From Anaerolineales bacterium (GTDB lineage: Bacteria > Chloroflexota > Anaerolineae > 4572-78 > J111): 64,000 bases of DNA. This document shows positions 15,867 to 25,073 of this stretch, in pieces; the first letter of the stretch is position 1; every line of letters begins with the position of its first letter. The notes under the pieces were generated by a model. It was not told where the DNA came from. It ran no database searches and saw only the letters and a program-made list of their open reading frames with translations. The stretch is from NCBI GenBank assembly GCA_020634935.1, contig JACKAT010000019.1, positions 31,558-95,557 of the forward strand, written 5' to 3'. The position numbers and the translations under genes are program-made.

Positions 15867-18800
15867 TTATTTGGCTGAATCCAGAACTTGACGCACCTTA
15901 TGAATCAGCACATCTGAAGAGAAGGGTTTATCTAAAAGGATGGCCTTGGGGTTAAACATAGGGTGCTGATCAAAAATATCCTCGGCATAGCCGGAGATAA
16001 AAAGAACTTTGAGGTCAGGGTATAACTGAACTAATTGCTCAGCTAACTTGCGGCCATTCATCCCCGGCATCAGTACATCGGTCAGGAGTAGGTCAATCTG
16101 TCCCCGATGCTGCCGACCTAACTGTAGGGCCTCCTCGGCGCAGTCAGCTTCTAATACGGTATAGCCCCCTTTCTCAAGGAACTTGCGAGCCACTTGCCGC
16201 ACGTCGTCCTCATCTTCGACCAACAAGATCGTTTCCAGGCCTTTCGACGCCGAGAAAGAGGGGCGAGACGGCGGGGCCGTTTCAACGGACGGCTCGACCC
16301 GGGTTAGGTAAATTTTGAAGGTTGTTCCCTGTTCCAGCACACTTTCCACCTGGATACAGCCGCCGTGCTGTTCAACGATGGCGTACACAATCGCTAAACC
16401 CAGACCGGTACCTTTATTCTGGCCTTTGGTGGTAAAGAACGGCTCAAAGATACGGTCTATCGTTTCGGTGTCCATACCGCAACCGGTATCGGTGACGGCT
16501 AGCATTACATAGGATCCGGGCGTCAACCTGTAAATCTTGGCCACGACCTCAGTTAATTCAACGTTGGCTGTTTCAATAGTGAGTTGCCCCCCTTGCCGCA
16601 TAACATCACGAGCATTGACGGCCAAGTTCACGATAACCTGCTCAATCTGTCCGGGGTCTACTTTTACCTGTCCCAGGTCCGGAGCCAGCCTGGTGATTAA
16701 AGTAATATGCTCACCGATTAACCGCTCCAACATATTCGTCACGCCGGTTACTATTCGATTTAAGCTCAAAACTTGAAGTTGGGTGGCCTCCTGCCGGCTG
16801 AAAGCCAACAATTGACGGGTCAGCGTGGCCGCCCGTTCACCGGCATTGCTAATTTGTTGAATATCTTTTCGGCGCGGGTCGTTTGAGTCAAGGAAGCTGC
16901 TCAATAAGATCTCCGTATTACCAATGATGATGGTTAAAAGATTGTTGAAGTCGTGGGCTACACCGCCGGCTAGCCGGCCGATGGCCTCCATTTTTTGTGA
17001 CTGACGCAGTTGCTCTTCCAACCGTACCTCATGGGTAATATCACGCTGGAGGGCGACATAATTAACAACCATTCCCATCTCATTACGAACCGGGGTAATG
17101 ATAGCATCAACCGTATAATAGGTGTCATTCCTCCTTTTATTGACAAGTCGATTATGCCAAACTCGCCCGGCCTTGATGGTTGTCCATAATTCCTCGTAAA
17201 CCGCGCTCCCTTGCCAGCCGCTTTTAAGGAGAGCCGGCGTCCGTCCTATGACTTCACTCGAGCTATAACCGTTAAGTTTTTCAAAAGCCGGGTTGACGTA
17301 AATGATAGTCCCGGTGGTATCGGTAATGATAATACTCTCGGTGCTCTGTTCGATGGCTGTGCTTAATAGGCGGCGGGCTCTACTAAGCTCAGCTCGAGCC
17401 AGCGATCCGGTTATCTGGTCGGCCACACGCCAAGCCAGGTTGATCTCCTCACTAGAAAAAATGTGGGGGGCGGTAGCTCCCAGCCACAGAGCGCCCATCG
17501 CATGTCCTTCGATGATGAGAGGCACAATGAGCAACGAGTCCGCACCGTATTGGCGCAACAGGTCGTGAACCGAAGCCAGGCAGGGATTGCTTTGGGCATA
17601 ATCTATAACCAGGGGCATCTTATGGTTGAACAAATGGTGGGCCACCCCCTTATCTTTAATCGGAATAACCTCATTCATGGGGAAGGATCGCTCTTCGGCT
17701 CTATATTCGGCCACAATCGTAGCCGTTGACTGGTTCGCATCCAGTAGTATCGCTGCTGCCTGAGGTATATCGAAGGCCAGGGCCAATTCACGACAGGCCA
17801 TGGCCAAAATGTCGTTTGGCTCCGGGTTAGCGACTGAGGCAGCAATGATCTGGTTGAGCAGGGTCAATTCGCGGTTACGTTGGTGAAGCTCATCTTGATG
17901 TTTGTGCAGAGCGGTTTCAGCCTGTTTGCGTTCGGTGATGTCAATGCTGCCACCTAATATGCCGATAACCGCGCCGTCAGCATTGCGCAGAGGCACCTTG
18001 TGTGAAAACATATACCGTAAGCCAGATGACGTTGGAAACAGTTCTTCAGCCATAAGTTCATGGCCGGTTTCCATCACCTGCAGATCGATAGATCGCAATT
18101 TAGATGCTATTTCGGCGGGAAGCAGCTCGGCATCGGTGTAGCCTACCGGGCTTTGCGGCCAATACTCCAGGTTTTTGAGATTAGAACTGGTATAACAGCC
18201 GTTACGATCTTTGGTATAGATAGGAACAGGCACGGCATTGAACAGCGTCTTATAACGAGCCTCGGACTCTTGTAACGCCTTTTCGCGTCGCTTGCGCTCG
18301 GTAATATCACGGACAATACCGATAAATATTCTACGTTCGTTTAGGAAATACTCGCTCACGGCCAGATCCACAGGAAAAACTAAGCCGTCTTTATGCTGGC
18401 CGGAAACCTCGCGGCTTCCACCAATTATAATGGACTGACCGGTACGGCGATAGTTGGCCAGATAATCATTATGATCGCTACGATAAGGTTCGGGCATGAG
18501 CAGTTTGACATTTTGCCCTACAACTTCGGCGGCGGCGTAGCCAAACATTTTTTCCGCCGCATGGTTGAAGCGATTGATAATACCCCACTCATCGATAGTA
18601 ATAATCCCATCCACCACATTGTCCAAAATTAAGCGGAGCTTCTTCTCGCTTTCTTGTAACGCTTTTTCTACCAGTTTTCGCTCAGTGATGTCTAGCACGG
18701 TTCCGATGATGCGGGTGGGTTCTCCCAGCGCATCCAGGATGATCTCCGCCCGTTCGTGAACCACTCCCGTTGTACCATCTGGCCTAATGATACGGTGCTC

Positions 18801-20114
18801 GATATTATAAGACTTCCCCCCGCTTGAAGCGTCAGCGAGTGATTGCTTAACATCATTCCTGTCGTCAGGGTGAACATAACTCAGGAACGCCTCATAGGTC
18901 GCTCCAAACTCTTGGGGCGCCACTCCAAAAATACGATAGACCTCATCAGACCACCTTAATTCACCGGTCTGAGTATTTCTTTCCCAATTACCCAAATGAG
19001 CAATACGCTGCGCCTCGGCAAGGCTGGCTTCACTCTGCCGCAGCGCCTCTTCGGTTCGTTTGCGCTCCGTAATATCAACGATGGCGCCCATCACGGCCGG
19101 TTTGCCGTCCCAGGATATCATCGTCACCAACTGGTGCAAGGTGACAATAGAGCCGTCTTTGCAAACAGCATCGTATTCATACCGAATCGGCGCCGATTCG
19201 CCTTTGACGCGGACAGCATGGTAGCCCAGCAGTCGCTCCTGCTCGTAGGGCGCAATCAGAGGCATCACCGACTCCAGGGCCAGGATTTCAGCGGGCGAGT
19301 CGTAACCCAAAATTTTGGCGTAAGCTGGGTTGGCAAAAAGGGGCTTGGTATCGCGGTGAACCAGAATACCTTGAATAGAACCCTCAACCAGAGTACGGAA
19401 ACGCTGCCCACTTTCCTGTAAAGCTTGCTCTGTTTGCTTACGCTCAGTAATATCTTGGGCCACACCGATAATCTGCTTTACCCGACCATCAGGTGTTCTC
19501 TTAAATACAGTATCGGAGCCTAAGAACCAACGCCAACCCCCATCGGCATGTTTCATACGATATTCAGTCTCGATAACATCCCTATCGGTGGCTGTGTCCC
19601 ATCGTTGGAAAAGTTCTTGAAGCTGAACGACTTCTTCGGGATGGAGCAATTTCGGCAAAAAATCCGAGCCAAGCTCCTGTATTTCGTGAGGCGTGTATCC
19701 CAGCAAATTGAGCATCTGCCGGTTTGAGTAAATATTGCGTTGTTCGATGATGTCAAAAATATAGATGATCAGGGGGACAGTACCGGTAATTCGCTCATTG
19801 AAGCGCTCACTTTGGCGTAAGGCTTCCTCGGCCTGCTTATGGTCGGTGATATCCTCCAGAGGCCAAATAACAAGAACCCAAATCATAGCCAAGGTGACAG
19901 CAGCCAGCCCCATGATGATCAGGCCAGTGACCAGATTGTTGATAAAGATATTACGCTGCAAGGTTGCAAATTCGTAAACCGGATCGATCTTGTGGAGTTG
20001 GCTGAAGATTTGTGCCTGGGCTCGAAAATCAGCCACAGTGTGAACGGCGATGACCAACAAGATGCAACCCAGAGCCAACCCCACAATCCAGAGAATGCGC
20101 CGGTGAAATCTCAT
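15867..20114 (-). CDS. Hybrid sensor histidine kinase, multi-PAS, GAF, C-terminal receiver
   Basis: A 1415-aa membrane kinase. Two helices (about 9-27 and 57-84) bound a short outer loop. At least five PAS/PAC units follow between about 100 and 735, each ending in a DITERK-like linker. A GAF domain lies near 750-895 and another PAS near 915-1030. The HisKA H-box GGVAHDFNNLL is near 1050; VNLAVNARDVM, DTGCGMDTETI and GTGLGLAIVYAI are the ATP-binding boxes. A receiver near 1290-1410 has LLVEDEDD and the phosphoacceptor Asp in LLTDVLMPG (about 1345), plus Lys in LLDKPF. No output partner is adjacent. A perfect hairpin lies 52 bp upstream. Confidence 0.95.
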   Translation of the reverse strand: MRFHRRILWIVGLALGCILLVIAVHTVADFRAQAQIFSQLHKIDPVYEFATLQRNIFINNLVTGLIIMGLAAVTLAMIWVLVIWPLEDITDHKQAEEALRQSERFNERITGTVPLIIYIFDIIEQRNIYSNRQMLNLLGYTPHEIQELGSDFLPKLLHPEEVVQLQELFQRWDTATDRDVIETEYRMKHADGGWRWFLGSDTVFKRTPDGRVKQIIGVAQDITERKQTEQALQESGQRFRTLVEGSIQGILVHRDTKPLFANPAYAKILGYDSPAEILALESVMPLIAPYEQERLLGYHAVRVKGESAPIRYEYDAVCKDGSIVTLHQLVTMISWDGKPAVMGAIVDITERKRTEEALRQSEASLAEAQRIAHLGNWERNTQTGELRWSDEVYRIFGVAPQEFGATYEAFLSYVHPDDRNDVKQSLADASSGGKSYNIEHRIIRPDGTTGVVHERAEIILDALGEPTRIIGTVLDITERKLVEKALQESEKKLRLILDNVVDGIITIDEWGIINRFNHAAEKMFGYAAAEVVGQNVKLLMPEPYRSDHNDYLANYRRTGQSIIIGGSREVSGQHKDGLVFPVDLAVSEYFLNERRIFIGIVRDITERKRREKALQESEARYKTLFNAVPVPIYTKDRNGCYTSSNLKNLEYWPQSPVGYTDAELLPAEIASKLRSIDLQVMETGHELMAEELFPTSSGLRYMFSHKVPLRNADGAVIGILGGSIDITERKQAETALHKHQDELHQRNRELTLLNQIIAASVANPEPNDILAMACRELALAFDIPQAAAILLDANQSTATIVAEYRAEERSFPMNEVIPIKDKGVAHHLFNHKMPLVIDYAQSNPCLASVHDLLRQYGADSLLIVPLIIEGHAMGALWLGATAPHIFSSEEINLAWRVADQITGSLARAELSRARRLLSTAIEQSTESIIITDTTGTIIYVNPAFEKLNGYSSSEVIGRTPALLKSGWQGSAVYEELWTTIKAGRVWHNRLVNKRRNDTYYTVDAIITPVRNEMGMVVNYVALQRDITHEVRLEEQLRQSQKMEAIGRLAGGVAHDFNNLLTIIIGNTEILLSSFLDSNDPRRKDIQQISNAGERAATLTRQLLAFSRQEATQLQVLSLNRIVTGVTNMLERLIGEHITLITRLAPDLGQVKVDPGQIEQVIVNLAVNARDVMRQGGQLTIETANVELTEVVAKIYRLTPGSYVMLAVTDTGCGMDTETIDRIFEPFFTTKGQNKGTGLGLAIVYAIVEQHGGCIQVESVLEQGTTFKIYLTRVEPSVETAPPSRPSFSASKGLETILLVEDEDDVRQVARKFLEKGGYTVLEADCAEEALQLGRQHRGQIDLLLTDVLMPGMNGRKLAEQLVQLYPDLKVLFISGYAEDIFDQHPMFNPKAILLDKPFSSDVLIHKVRQVLDSAK

Positions 20115-20166
20115 AGTTCAAATGCCTCCTCAACTAACAAGTCGCCAATCTAGTCGATAAAATCAA

Positions 20167-20202
20167 CTCTGGCCGCGAATACAGTGATATTCGCGGCCAG
20201 AG
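20167..20202. promoter_or_regulatory. Perfect 15-bp hairpin upstream of the hybrid kinase
   Basis: CTCTGGCCGCGAATA (20167-20181), a 6-nt loop, and its exact reverse complement (20188-20202). It lies in the leader of the leftward kinase gene. No T-run follows, so it may be an operator or a leader structure rather than a terminator. In the rest of the 20115-20647 gap I see no gene. Confidence 0.6.
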
Positions 20203-20647
20203 CCGCAGGAAGTTAGTGAAGCCAGTGTACACAAACGCCGGGCAAGGAAGCTACCTTATACAATTATCTCAACGCCCACCCGCAGTGCAGAGGTATCTAA
20301 AATTCTTTCCAAAGTAATTATGACTATTCGATACCAATTCGGAACAGAGCAACCTCCCAACTACCTATCAAATAACTTTACCCCAGTATTAAGTCTAAAG
20401 GATAAGCTAGCCATTCACATCAGACAAATGGCGAGTCTGTAGCCTGGATAAGTGACTAGTATTATTGGCGAATCGAATGATTGATTATAATAATAATAAG
20501 GTTGTAGCTCTCAATCCTTCCTGTTCTTCTTTCCTTATTTTAGGCATGTGATCGAACGCCAAGGACAGCAACAAGCATGAAACCCTTTTGCTAGCAACTA
20601 TCCGCCACCGGCTATTTTGGACTCATTTTACAGGAGACGAATCGATC

Positions 20648-21616
20648 TTGAATACTATTCAAATGTGGACAGTCGCCAACATTCCCGACCAAACCGGCCG
20701 AATTGCGGTTATTACCGGAGCCAACAGCGGCTTGGGCTACCAAACCGCGCTGGCTCTGGCGAGTAAAAACGCGCACGTGGTGATGGCTTGCCGCAACCTG
20801 CCAAAGGCTAACGCGGCTTGTGATAAAATTCGGCAGCAGGCGCCGACGGCTTCGCTGGCGGTCATGCCGCTCGATCTAGCCGATCTGGCCTCAATTCGAA
20901 CCTTTGCCGCCGATTTCCTGACCCAGTATGACCGGCTCAACCTGCTGATCAACAACGCCGGAATTATGATCCCGCCGCTCCGTCACACCACCGATGGCTT
21001 CGAGTTACAGCTTGGCACGAACCATTTAGGACATTTCGCTTTGACCGGACTCCTTTTAGAACGTCTGATGGAGCAACCTAACAGTCGAATAGTAACGACT
21101 TCAAGTATCGTGGCTCACATCGGCCGCATAAAGTTCGATGATCTAATGCACGAACGGCGATACCATCGCTGGCTGGCCTACGGGCAGAGCAAACTGGCCA
21201 ATCTGCTCTTTGCTCTTGAGTTACAGCGCCGCTTGACCGCAGCCCAGGCCGCCACCATCAGCCTGGCCGCCCACCCCGGCGGCTCGGCCACCAATTTACA
21301 ACGCACCGGCATCGACCTCGATAACGCCCCTGTTCAAAGATTATTGATGGCCTTCCTTTACCCATTCCTCCAAAGCGCCACGATGGGGGCTTTGCCGCAG
21401 TTGTACGCCGCCACGGCCCCCGGTGTGCCAGGCGGCGACTACTACGGCCCGGGCGATGGGTTCGAAATCACAGGCTACCCGGCCAAAGCCAGGCTCCCCC
21501 GTGCGGCCAGGGATCACCCGACGGCCACCCGCCTCTGGCACACATCGGAAAGATTGACAGGCGTCAATTATAACGCCCTGATCCCTCACCTTAAACCCGC
21601 CCAAGCTAGACAATAA
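20648..21616 (+). CDS. Short-chain dehydrogenase/reductase
   Basis: About 322 aa. The Rossmann motif TGANSGLGYQTA is near residue 23, NNAGIM near 103, and the active site has Ser in TTSSIV near 151 and YGQSK near 178 (Tyr and Lys). The sequence matches the retinol-dehydrogenase-like/oxidoreductase group of classical SDRs with an extended C-terminus. The substrate is unknown. A SD-like AGGAG precedes the TTG at 20648; the ATG at 20663 is an alternative start and an ATG at 20588 is less likely. No operon partner. Confidence 0.8.
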   Translation: MNTIQMWTVANIPDQTGRIAVITGANSGLGYQTALALASKNAHVVMACRNLPKANAACDKIRQQAPTASLAVMPLDLADLASIRTFAADFLTQYDRLNLLINNAGIMIPPLRHTTDGFELQLGTNHLGHFALTGLLLERLMEQPNSRIVTTSSIVAHIGRIKFDDLMHERRYHRWLAYGQSKLANLLFALELQRRLTAAQAATISLAAHPGGSATNLQRTGIDLDNAPVQRLLMAFLYPFLQSATMGALPQLYAATAPGVPGGDYYGPGDGFEITGYPAKARLPRAARDHPTATRLWHTSERLTGVNYNALIPHLKPAQARQ

Positions 21617-21692
21617 GTCAGGGTGCGTTTCTATTCGGGGGGCAAGTTTGAATCACTGAATCCGCTGAGAAAAATGAAGGCGCTGAATGGTT

Positions 21693-21893
21693 TAGGACTT
21701 ACGCAGTTGGGTGTATCGAACCCGGTGACAGTCACTTATCTTTCTCAGAAAATCTTTAACTTTAAATGTTAAGCTTACCTCCAGTAAGAAATCAGGTCCG
21801 CAGCCCAGAACAAGGTGACGGTCACTGGGTCAAAAATACCCGTCTGATCGACGCCATCAACGGCTTTGTCCCTTCAAAAATGACCGTCACCGT
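21693..21893. repeat. Truncated and degenerate copies of the 132-bp element
   Basis: The first 45 bp (21693-21737, TAGGACTTACGCAGTTGGG onward through GGTGACAGTCACTTA) match the left end of the intact elements, then the match stops. Further on, GGTGACGGTCACT (21815-21827) and TGACCGTCACC (21882-21892) are a diverged pair of the inner palindromes. The 21617-21991 stretch holds no gene that I see. Confidence 0.65.
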
Positions 21894-21991
21894 TAGGGCA
21901 AAATGAGTAGGGGAAGTTGCTAACTTGCCCTACTACAAACAAATCGCTGATTTGTTCTACAAAATAATTTATTTTCAAAGAGGAGGAACTT

Positions 21992-22885
21992 ATGGATAGA
22001 ATTCATGTAATGGAGTTGGTTCGCTCGTTTCAGGTGGGCGAGATCGACCGGCGAACGTTCTTGAAACGGGCGACCACTGCGATCGGAAGCTTGGCTGCGG
22101 CGAACACGTTGCTGGCCGCCTGCGCCGCCTTTCCCAACGAAGACGCGCCCCCGGTCATCGACGAATCGCAGCCGGCGGCCGCGCCCGGCATGGCAACTGA
22201 GGGCGACTTAACCGTCGGCATCGTTGACTATCCCGACACCGATGACGAGACCCTGATGGGCTACCTGGCCTATCCAACCAACGGCCAGGCCGCGCCTGGC
22301 ATCATCGTCATCCAAGAATGGTGGGGGCTTAACGATCATATCAAGGACGTCGCTCGCCGCTTGGCCAATGAGGGCTTTGTCGTCCTGGCGCCCGACCTTT
22401 ACCACGGCCAGGTCGCAACTGAGCCGGATGAAGCCCGCAAATTGGTCATGGAGTTAGACAACGCCGAAGCGGTCAAGGAAATCCAACAGGCTATCGCCTA
22501 TTTACAAGCGCAGGAAAATGTCAGCGGCGATAAAGTAGGGGTGGTCGGCTTCTGCATGGGCGGCGGGTTAGTGCTGCGCACAGCCTTAGCCTCTGACAAT
22601 GTTGGCGCCGCTGTAGTCTATTACGGCCAGCCGCTCGATCCGGCGGAGGCCAGCCAGGTAAAAGCGCCCATCTTGACCTTCATCGGCACCGAGGACAATA
22701 TCCCGGTCGAGGGCGTTGAGGCCATGCACGCCGCTTTTGAACAAGCCGGTATCAAAAATGAGTATCACGTCTACGAGGGCGCCCAACACGCCTTTTTCAA
22801 CGACACCCGCGAAAGCTATAACGAACAAGCCGCTGCCGACGCCTGGCCGCGCACTCTGGCCTGGTTCCACGAAAATTTAGGCTGA
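21992..22885 (+). CDS. Dienelactone hydrolase family protein, Tat lipoprotein
   Basis: A 297-aa exported hydrolase. The N-terminus has the twin-arginine motif DRRTFLKR at residues 19-26, followed by a hydrophobic stretch and lipobox LLAAC. This predicts folded export by Tat and lipid anchoring. The domain is a dienelactone hydrolase: QEWWGLNDHI near residue 105 (Glu that activates the thiol), GFCMGGG with nucleophile Cys near 188, TEDNIPVE with Asp near 230, and AQHAFFN with His near 265. All catalytic residues are present. The SD AGAGGAGGAA is strong. The substrate is unknown. Confidence 0.9.
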   Translation: MDRIHVMELVRSFQVGEIDRRTFLKRATTAIGSLAAANTLLAACAAFPNEDAPPVIDESQPAAAPGMATEGDLTVGIVDYPDTDDETLMGYLAYPTNGQAAPGIIVIQEWWGLNDHIKDVARRLANEGFVVLAPDLYHGQVATEPDEARKLVMELDNAEAVKEIQQAIAYLQAQENVSGDKVGVVGFCMGGGLVLRTALASDNVGAAVVYYGQPLDPAEASQVKAPILTFIGTEDNIPVEGVEAMHAAFEQAGIKNEYHVYEGAQHAFFNDTRESYNEQAAADAWPRTLAWFHENLG

Positions 22886-22891
22886 TAATTT

Positions 22892-23023
22892 TAGGACTTA
22901 CGCAGTTGGGTGTATCGAACCCGGTGACAGTCACTTAGACGCGATAAATCGACTTGTTGGGGCTTAAACGGACGTTCATTTTCGGCAAAAGTGACTGTCA
23001 CCTTTTGAACTGCGTAACTCCTA
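22892..23023 (+). repeat. 132-bp MITE-like element, family 1, copy B
   Basis: Termini TAGGACTTACGCAGTT and AACTGCGTAACTCCTA form the terminal inverted repeat. Next to each end is a short palindrome, GTGACAGTCAC and GTGACTGTCAC. The copy is flanked by AATTT on both sides (22887-22891 and 23024-23028), a likely target duplication. There is no coding capacity. Confidence 0.9.
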
Positions 23024-23041
23024 AATTTAACTTATACGACA

Positions 23042-23134
23042 AGACCTTACGGTTTACAAGCGTGCCCTATTCTACATCATATTCCAATCAAAAAAGGTGT
23101 TATTGTAAATGCCCTTCGTAAACCTGTAAGGTCT
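23042..23134. repeat. Inverted repeat, 16-17-bp arms
   Basis: AGACCTTACGGTTTAC (23042-23057) and GTAAACCTGTAAGGTCT (23118-23134) pair with one extra base. It directly follows copy B of the 132-bp element. No target duplication is obvious. Confidence 0.5.
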
Positions 23135-23148
23135 GATTGATCGAACTC

Positions 23149-23170
23149 AACCCCGTAACTTCACGGGGTT
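23149..23170 (+). terminator. Rho-independent terminator-like hairpin
   Basis: AACCCCGT (23149-23156), a 6-nt loop, ACGGGGTT (23163-23170), then TTGCGTTT. It may end transcripts from the dienelactone hydrolase gene before the MsrQ-like gene. Confidence 0.6.
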
Positions 23171-23183
23171 TTGCGTTTCAATT

Positions 23184-23224
23184 CACAAATTTCTCACCCA
23201 AATTTGCACAAAAACTGCATAATT
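23184..23224. promoter_or_regulatory. Candidate response-regulator site, repeat type A, second copy
   Basis: CACAAATTTC, then CAAATTTGCACAAAAAC and TGCATAATT, 50-90 bp upstream of the MsrQ-like gene. The words and order match the site at 14556-14604. Direct repeats of this kind fit OmpR-type regulators, and such a gene lies one place downstream. Confidence 0.4.
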
Positions 23225-23274
23225 GCGGCGTACACTGAGGGTATCTAATCAATACCCAAGGAGTTACCTACCTC

Positions 23275-24045
23275 ATGCTGTGGTTAAAGAAAAGCTGGCT
23301 TTGGCTGGCGGTCAATATTATCGCCGTTGTTATCTTAGTTTCAATGCTCAATAGTTTTAGCTTCGATTTTTCCGACGGTATTATGCCGACCGTCACCATC
23401 GAGCAAAGTAGTTTTGATGGCCCGGATCGCATCCCTGACGATGCGGTTCAAGCCTCCTCGGCTGTAGATACCGTTGACGATGGAGTACAAGACGCCTCGA
23501 CTGAAACTACCTTTACCCGAGAACCTCGCTCGGCGCTGTCAGGCTTGATCCACGTTTCGGGCGAATGGGCCATTCGCTGGCTGGTGCTGTCGTTATCGTG
23601 TACGCCGCTTTATATTCTGTTCAACTGGCGGCAAATGTTGTCCATAAAGAAGGCAACCGGGCTGTACGCCTTCACCTACGCGCTCCTCCACTTCCTGTTC
23701 TTTGCCGCCGATCGAGGTTGGAATCTGCTGGCGACGTTCGATGAGTTCAACTTTGTTATGGGTCTGATTTCGGTGCTGATTATGGTCCCACTGGCCTTAA
23801 CCTCCACCGAGTGGTCGATGAAGCAAATGGGCCGTGGTTGGAAACTGCTACATCGGGCCGCCTACGCCGCCGGTATCTTCGCGGTCCTGCACCTGGCTTT
23901 CTTGGGTGAAGGCTCGGCCGTACTGTACGCGGTCTTGCTGGCCGCCGGCTTTGCCCTACGCCTTCCCAAAGTAAGAAAATCCATTGCCAATTGGCGGGCC
24001 CATCGCAAACACAACCAACTCAAACCGCTGGCGGCCAAAAGCTAA
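23275..24045 (+). CDS. Ferric reductase-like heme membrane protein (MsrQ-like)
   Basis: A 256-aa protein. After an N-terminal membrane helix (5-27) comes an acidic outer loop of about 60 residues, then a five-helix domain with the MsrQ/YedZ pattern: SGEWAIRWLVLSLSCTPLY near 94, ALLHFLFFAADRGW near 136, GRGWKLLHRAAY near 188 and AVLHLAFLG near 204. The His residues are candidate heme ligands. Family members pass electrons from the quinone pool or flavin to the periplasmic reductase MsrP. No msrP gene is seen nearby. The long N-terminal outer loop is not usual for MsrQ. It lies upstream of a two-component pair. Confidence 0.75.
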   Translation: MLWLKKSWLWLAVNIIAVVILVSMLNSFSFDFSDGIMPTVTIEQSSFDGPDRIPDDAVQASSAVDTVDDGVQDASTETTFTREPRSALSGLIHVSGEWAIRWLVLSLSCTPLYILFNWRQMLSIKKATGLYAFTYALLHFLFFAADRGWNLLATFDEFNFVMGLISVLIMVPLALTSTEWSMKQMGRGWKLLHRAAYAAGIFAVLHLAFLGEGSAVLYAVLLAAGFALRLPKVRKSIANWRAHRKHNQLKPLAAKS

Positions 24046-24132
24046 ATCAACAGCGAGCGACAGCTCGCCTGGCTGCCGCTCGTTTTATTTGCATCTTTAG
24101 TAGCGAGACTTCATAATTTGAGGTGGGAATCA

Positions 24133-24229
24133 TTGGATGGATAGTTAGATGGTGGGTTGGTTAGTTGGTTTGATCTAAATAGCTTACCTAACCAACAAAC
24201 CATCTAACAAACCAACCCCCTATCCAACC
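24133..24229. repeat. Imperfect long inverted repeat before the response regulator
   Basis: TTGGATGGATAGTTAGATGG at 24133 and the following GGTTGGTTAGTTGG pair with CTAACCAACAAACCATC and CCCCCTATCCAA near 24189-24229. The arms are low-complexity GGTT/AACC, so this may be a slipped repeat. It would form a long leader hairpin. Confidence 0.5.
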
Positions 24230-24254
24230 AGCCAGCTACTCAAGGAGAACAGCG

Positions 24255-24968
24255 ATGTCAACATCGATCACCGGCCAAACCATCTTAGTCGTCGACGACG
24301 ATAAAGAAATCGTTCGCCTGGTGCGGGCCTATCTGGAGAAGGCCGGCTTTCAAGTGCTAACCGCCTACGACGGCAGTACGGCGCTGCACATTCTGCGCCG
24401 CGAACGGCCCGCGCTGGTGGTCCTCGACCTGATGCTGCCTGATCAGGATGGCTGGGACATTACTCGCCTGGTACGCAGCGATCCGGCCTTAGCCGGCACA
24501 CCGATTATCATGCTCACCGCCCGCATCGATGACACCGATAAGATCATCGGGTTGGAGCTGGGCGCCGACGACTATGTCACCAAACCGTTCAACCCGCGCG
24601 AGGTCGTAGCCCGGGTCCGTTCGGTGCTGCGCCGGGCGAACAGCGGCCCATCGACGCCCCAGTCGCGGGTGCTAAAAATCGGCGATTTAAGCATGGATGT
24701 CAACCGGCATCTGGTCACCCTGCGGCAGCAAGAGGTCGAACTGACCGCTACCGAATTCAACCTGCTAAAAGTACTGCTGGAAAACCCCGGCTACGCCTAC
24801 ACCCGCAGCGAACTAATCGAGCAAGCCCTCGGCTATGAATACGAAGGCTCGGAACGCACCCTCGACAGCCACATGCGCAACCTGCGCCGCAAAATCGATC
24901 CCGATACGGAGCGGCCCTCTTACATCCAAACGGTGTACGGGGTGGGTTATCGGCTAATGGAACCTTAG
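24255..24968 (+). CDS. OmpR/PhoB family response regulator
   Basis: A 237-aa protein with an N-terminal receiver: VVDDDKE (acid pocket, 13-19), phosphoacceptor Asp in LVVLDLMLPDQDGWD near residue 58, Thr in IMLTARID near 85, and Lys in VTKPFNPRE near 108. The C-terminal winged helix (about 140-235) has LTATEFNLLKVLLENPGYAYTR and the recognition segment SERTLDSHMRNLRRKID. SD AAGGAG. The kinase gene follows after 105 bp, making a classical pair. Confidence 0.95.
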   Translation: MSTSITGQTILVVDDDKEIVRLVRAYLEKAGFQVLTAYDGSTALHILRRERPALVVLDLMLPDQDGWDITRLVRSDPALAGTPIIMLTARIDDTDKIIGLELGADDYVTKPFNPREVVARVRSVLRRANSGPSTPQSRVLKIGDLSMDVNRHLVTLRQQEVELTATEFNLLKVLLENPGYAYTRSELIEQALGYEYEGSERTLDSHMRNLRRKIDPDTERPSYIQTVYGVGYRLMEP

Positions 24969-24973
24969 TAGCA

Positions 24974-25055
24974 GAGATTGGAGAGTAGAGATTGGTAGTT
25001 AATCCCTTAAATAAATCTCCCCATCGCCCAATCTCCTAATCTCCTAATCTCCCAC
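24974..25055. repeat. Low-complexity AATCTCC repeats between regulator and kinase
   Basis: GAGATTGGAGAGTAGAGATTGG on the left is partly complementary to CCCAATCTCC and two TAATCTCC units on the right. Similar words occur at 13715-13740 and 26610-26640. The function is unknown; it may weakly attenuate the kinase gene. Confidence 0.4.
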
Positions 25056-25073
25056 TTTCTGTGGAGACACGTA

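Noticed and set aside
24974..25055. Riboswitch or leader RNA before the kinase gene
   Set aside because: Only low-complexity AATCTCC words that recur in other gaps; no structured core.
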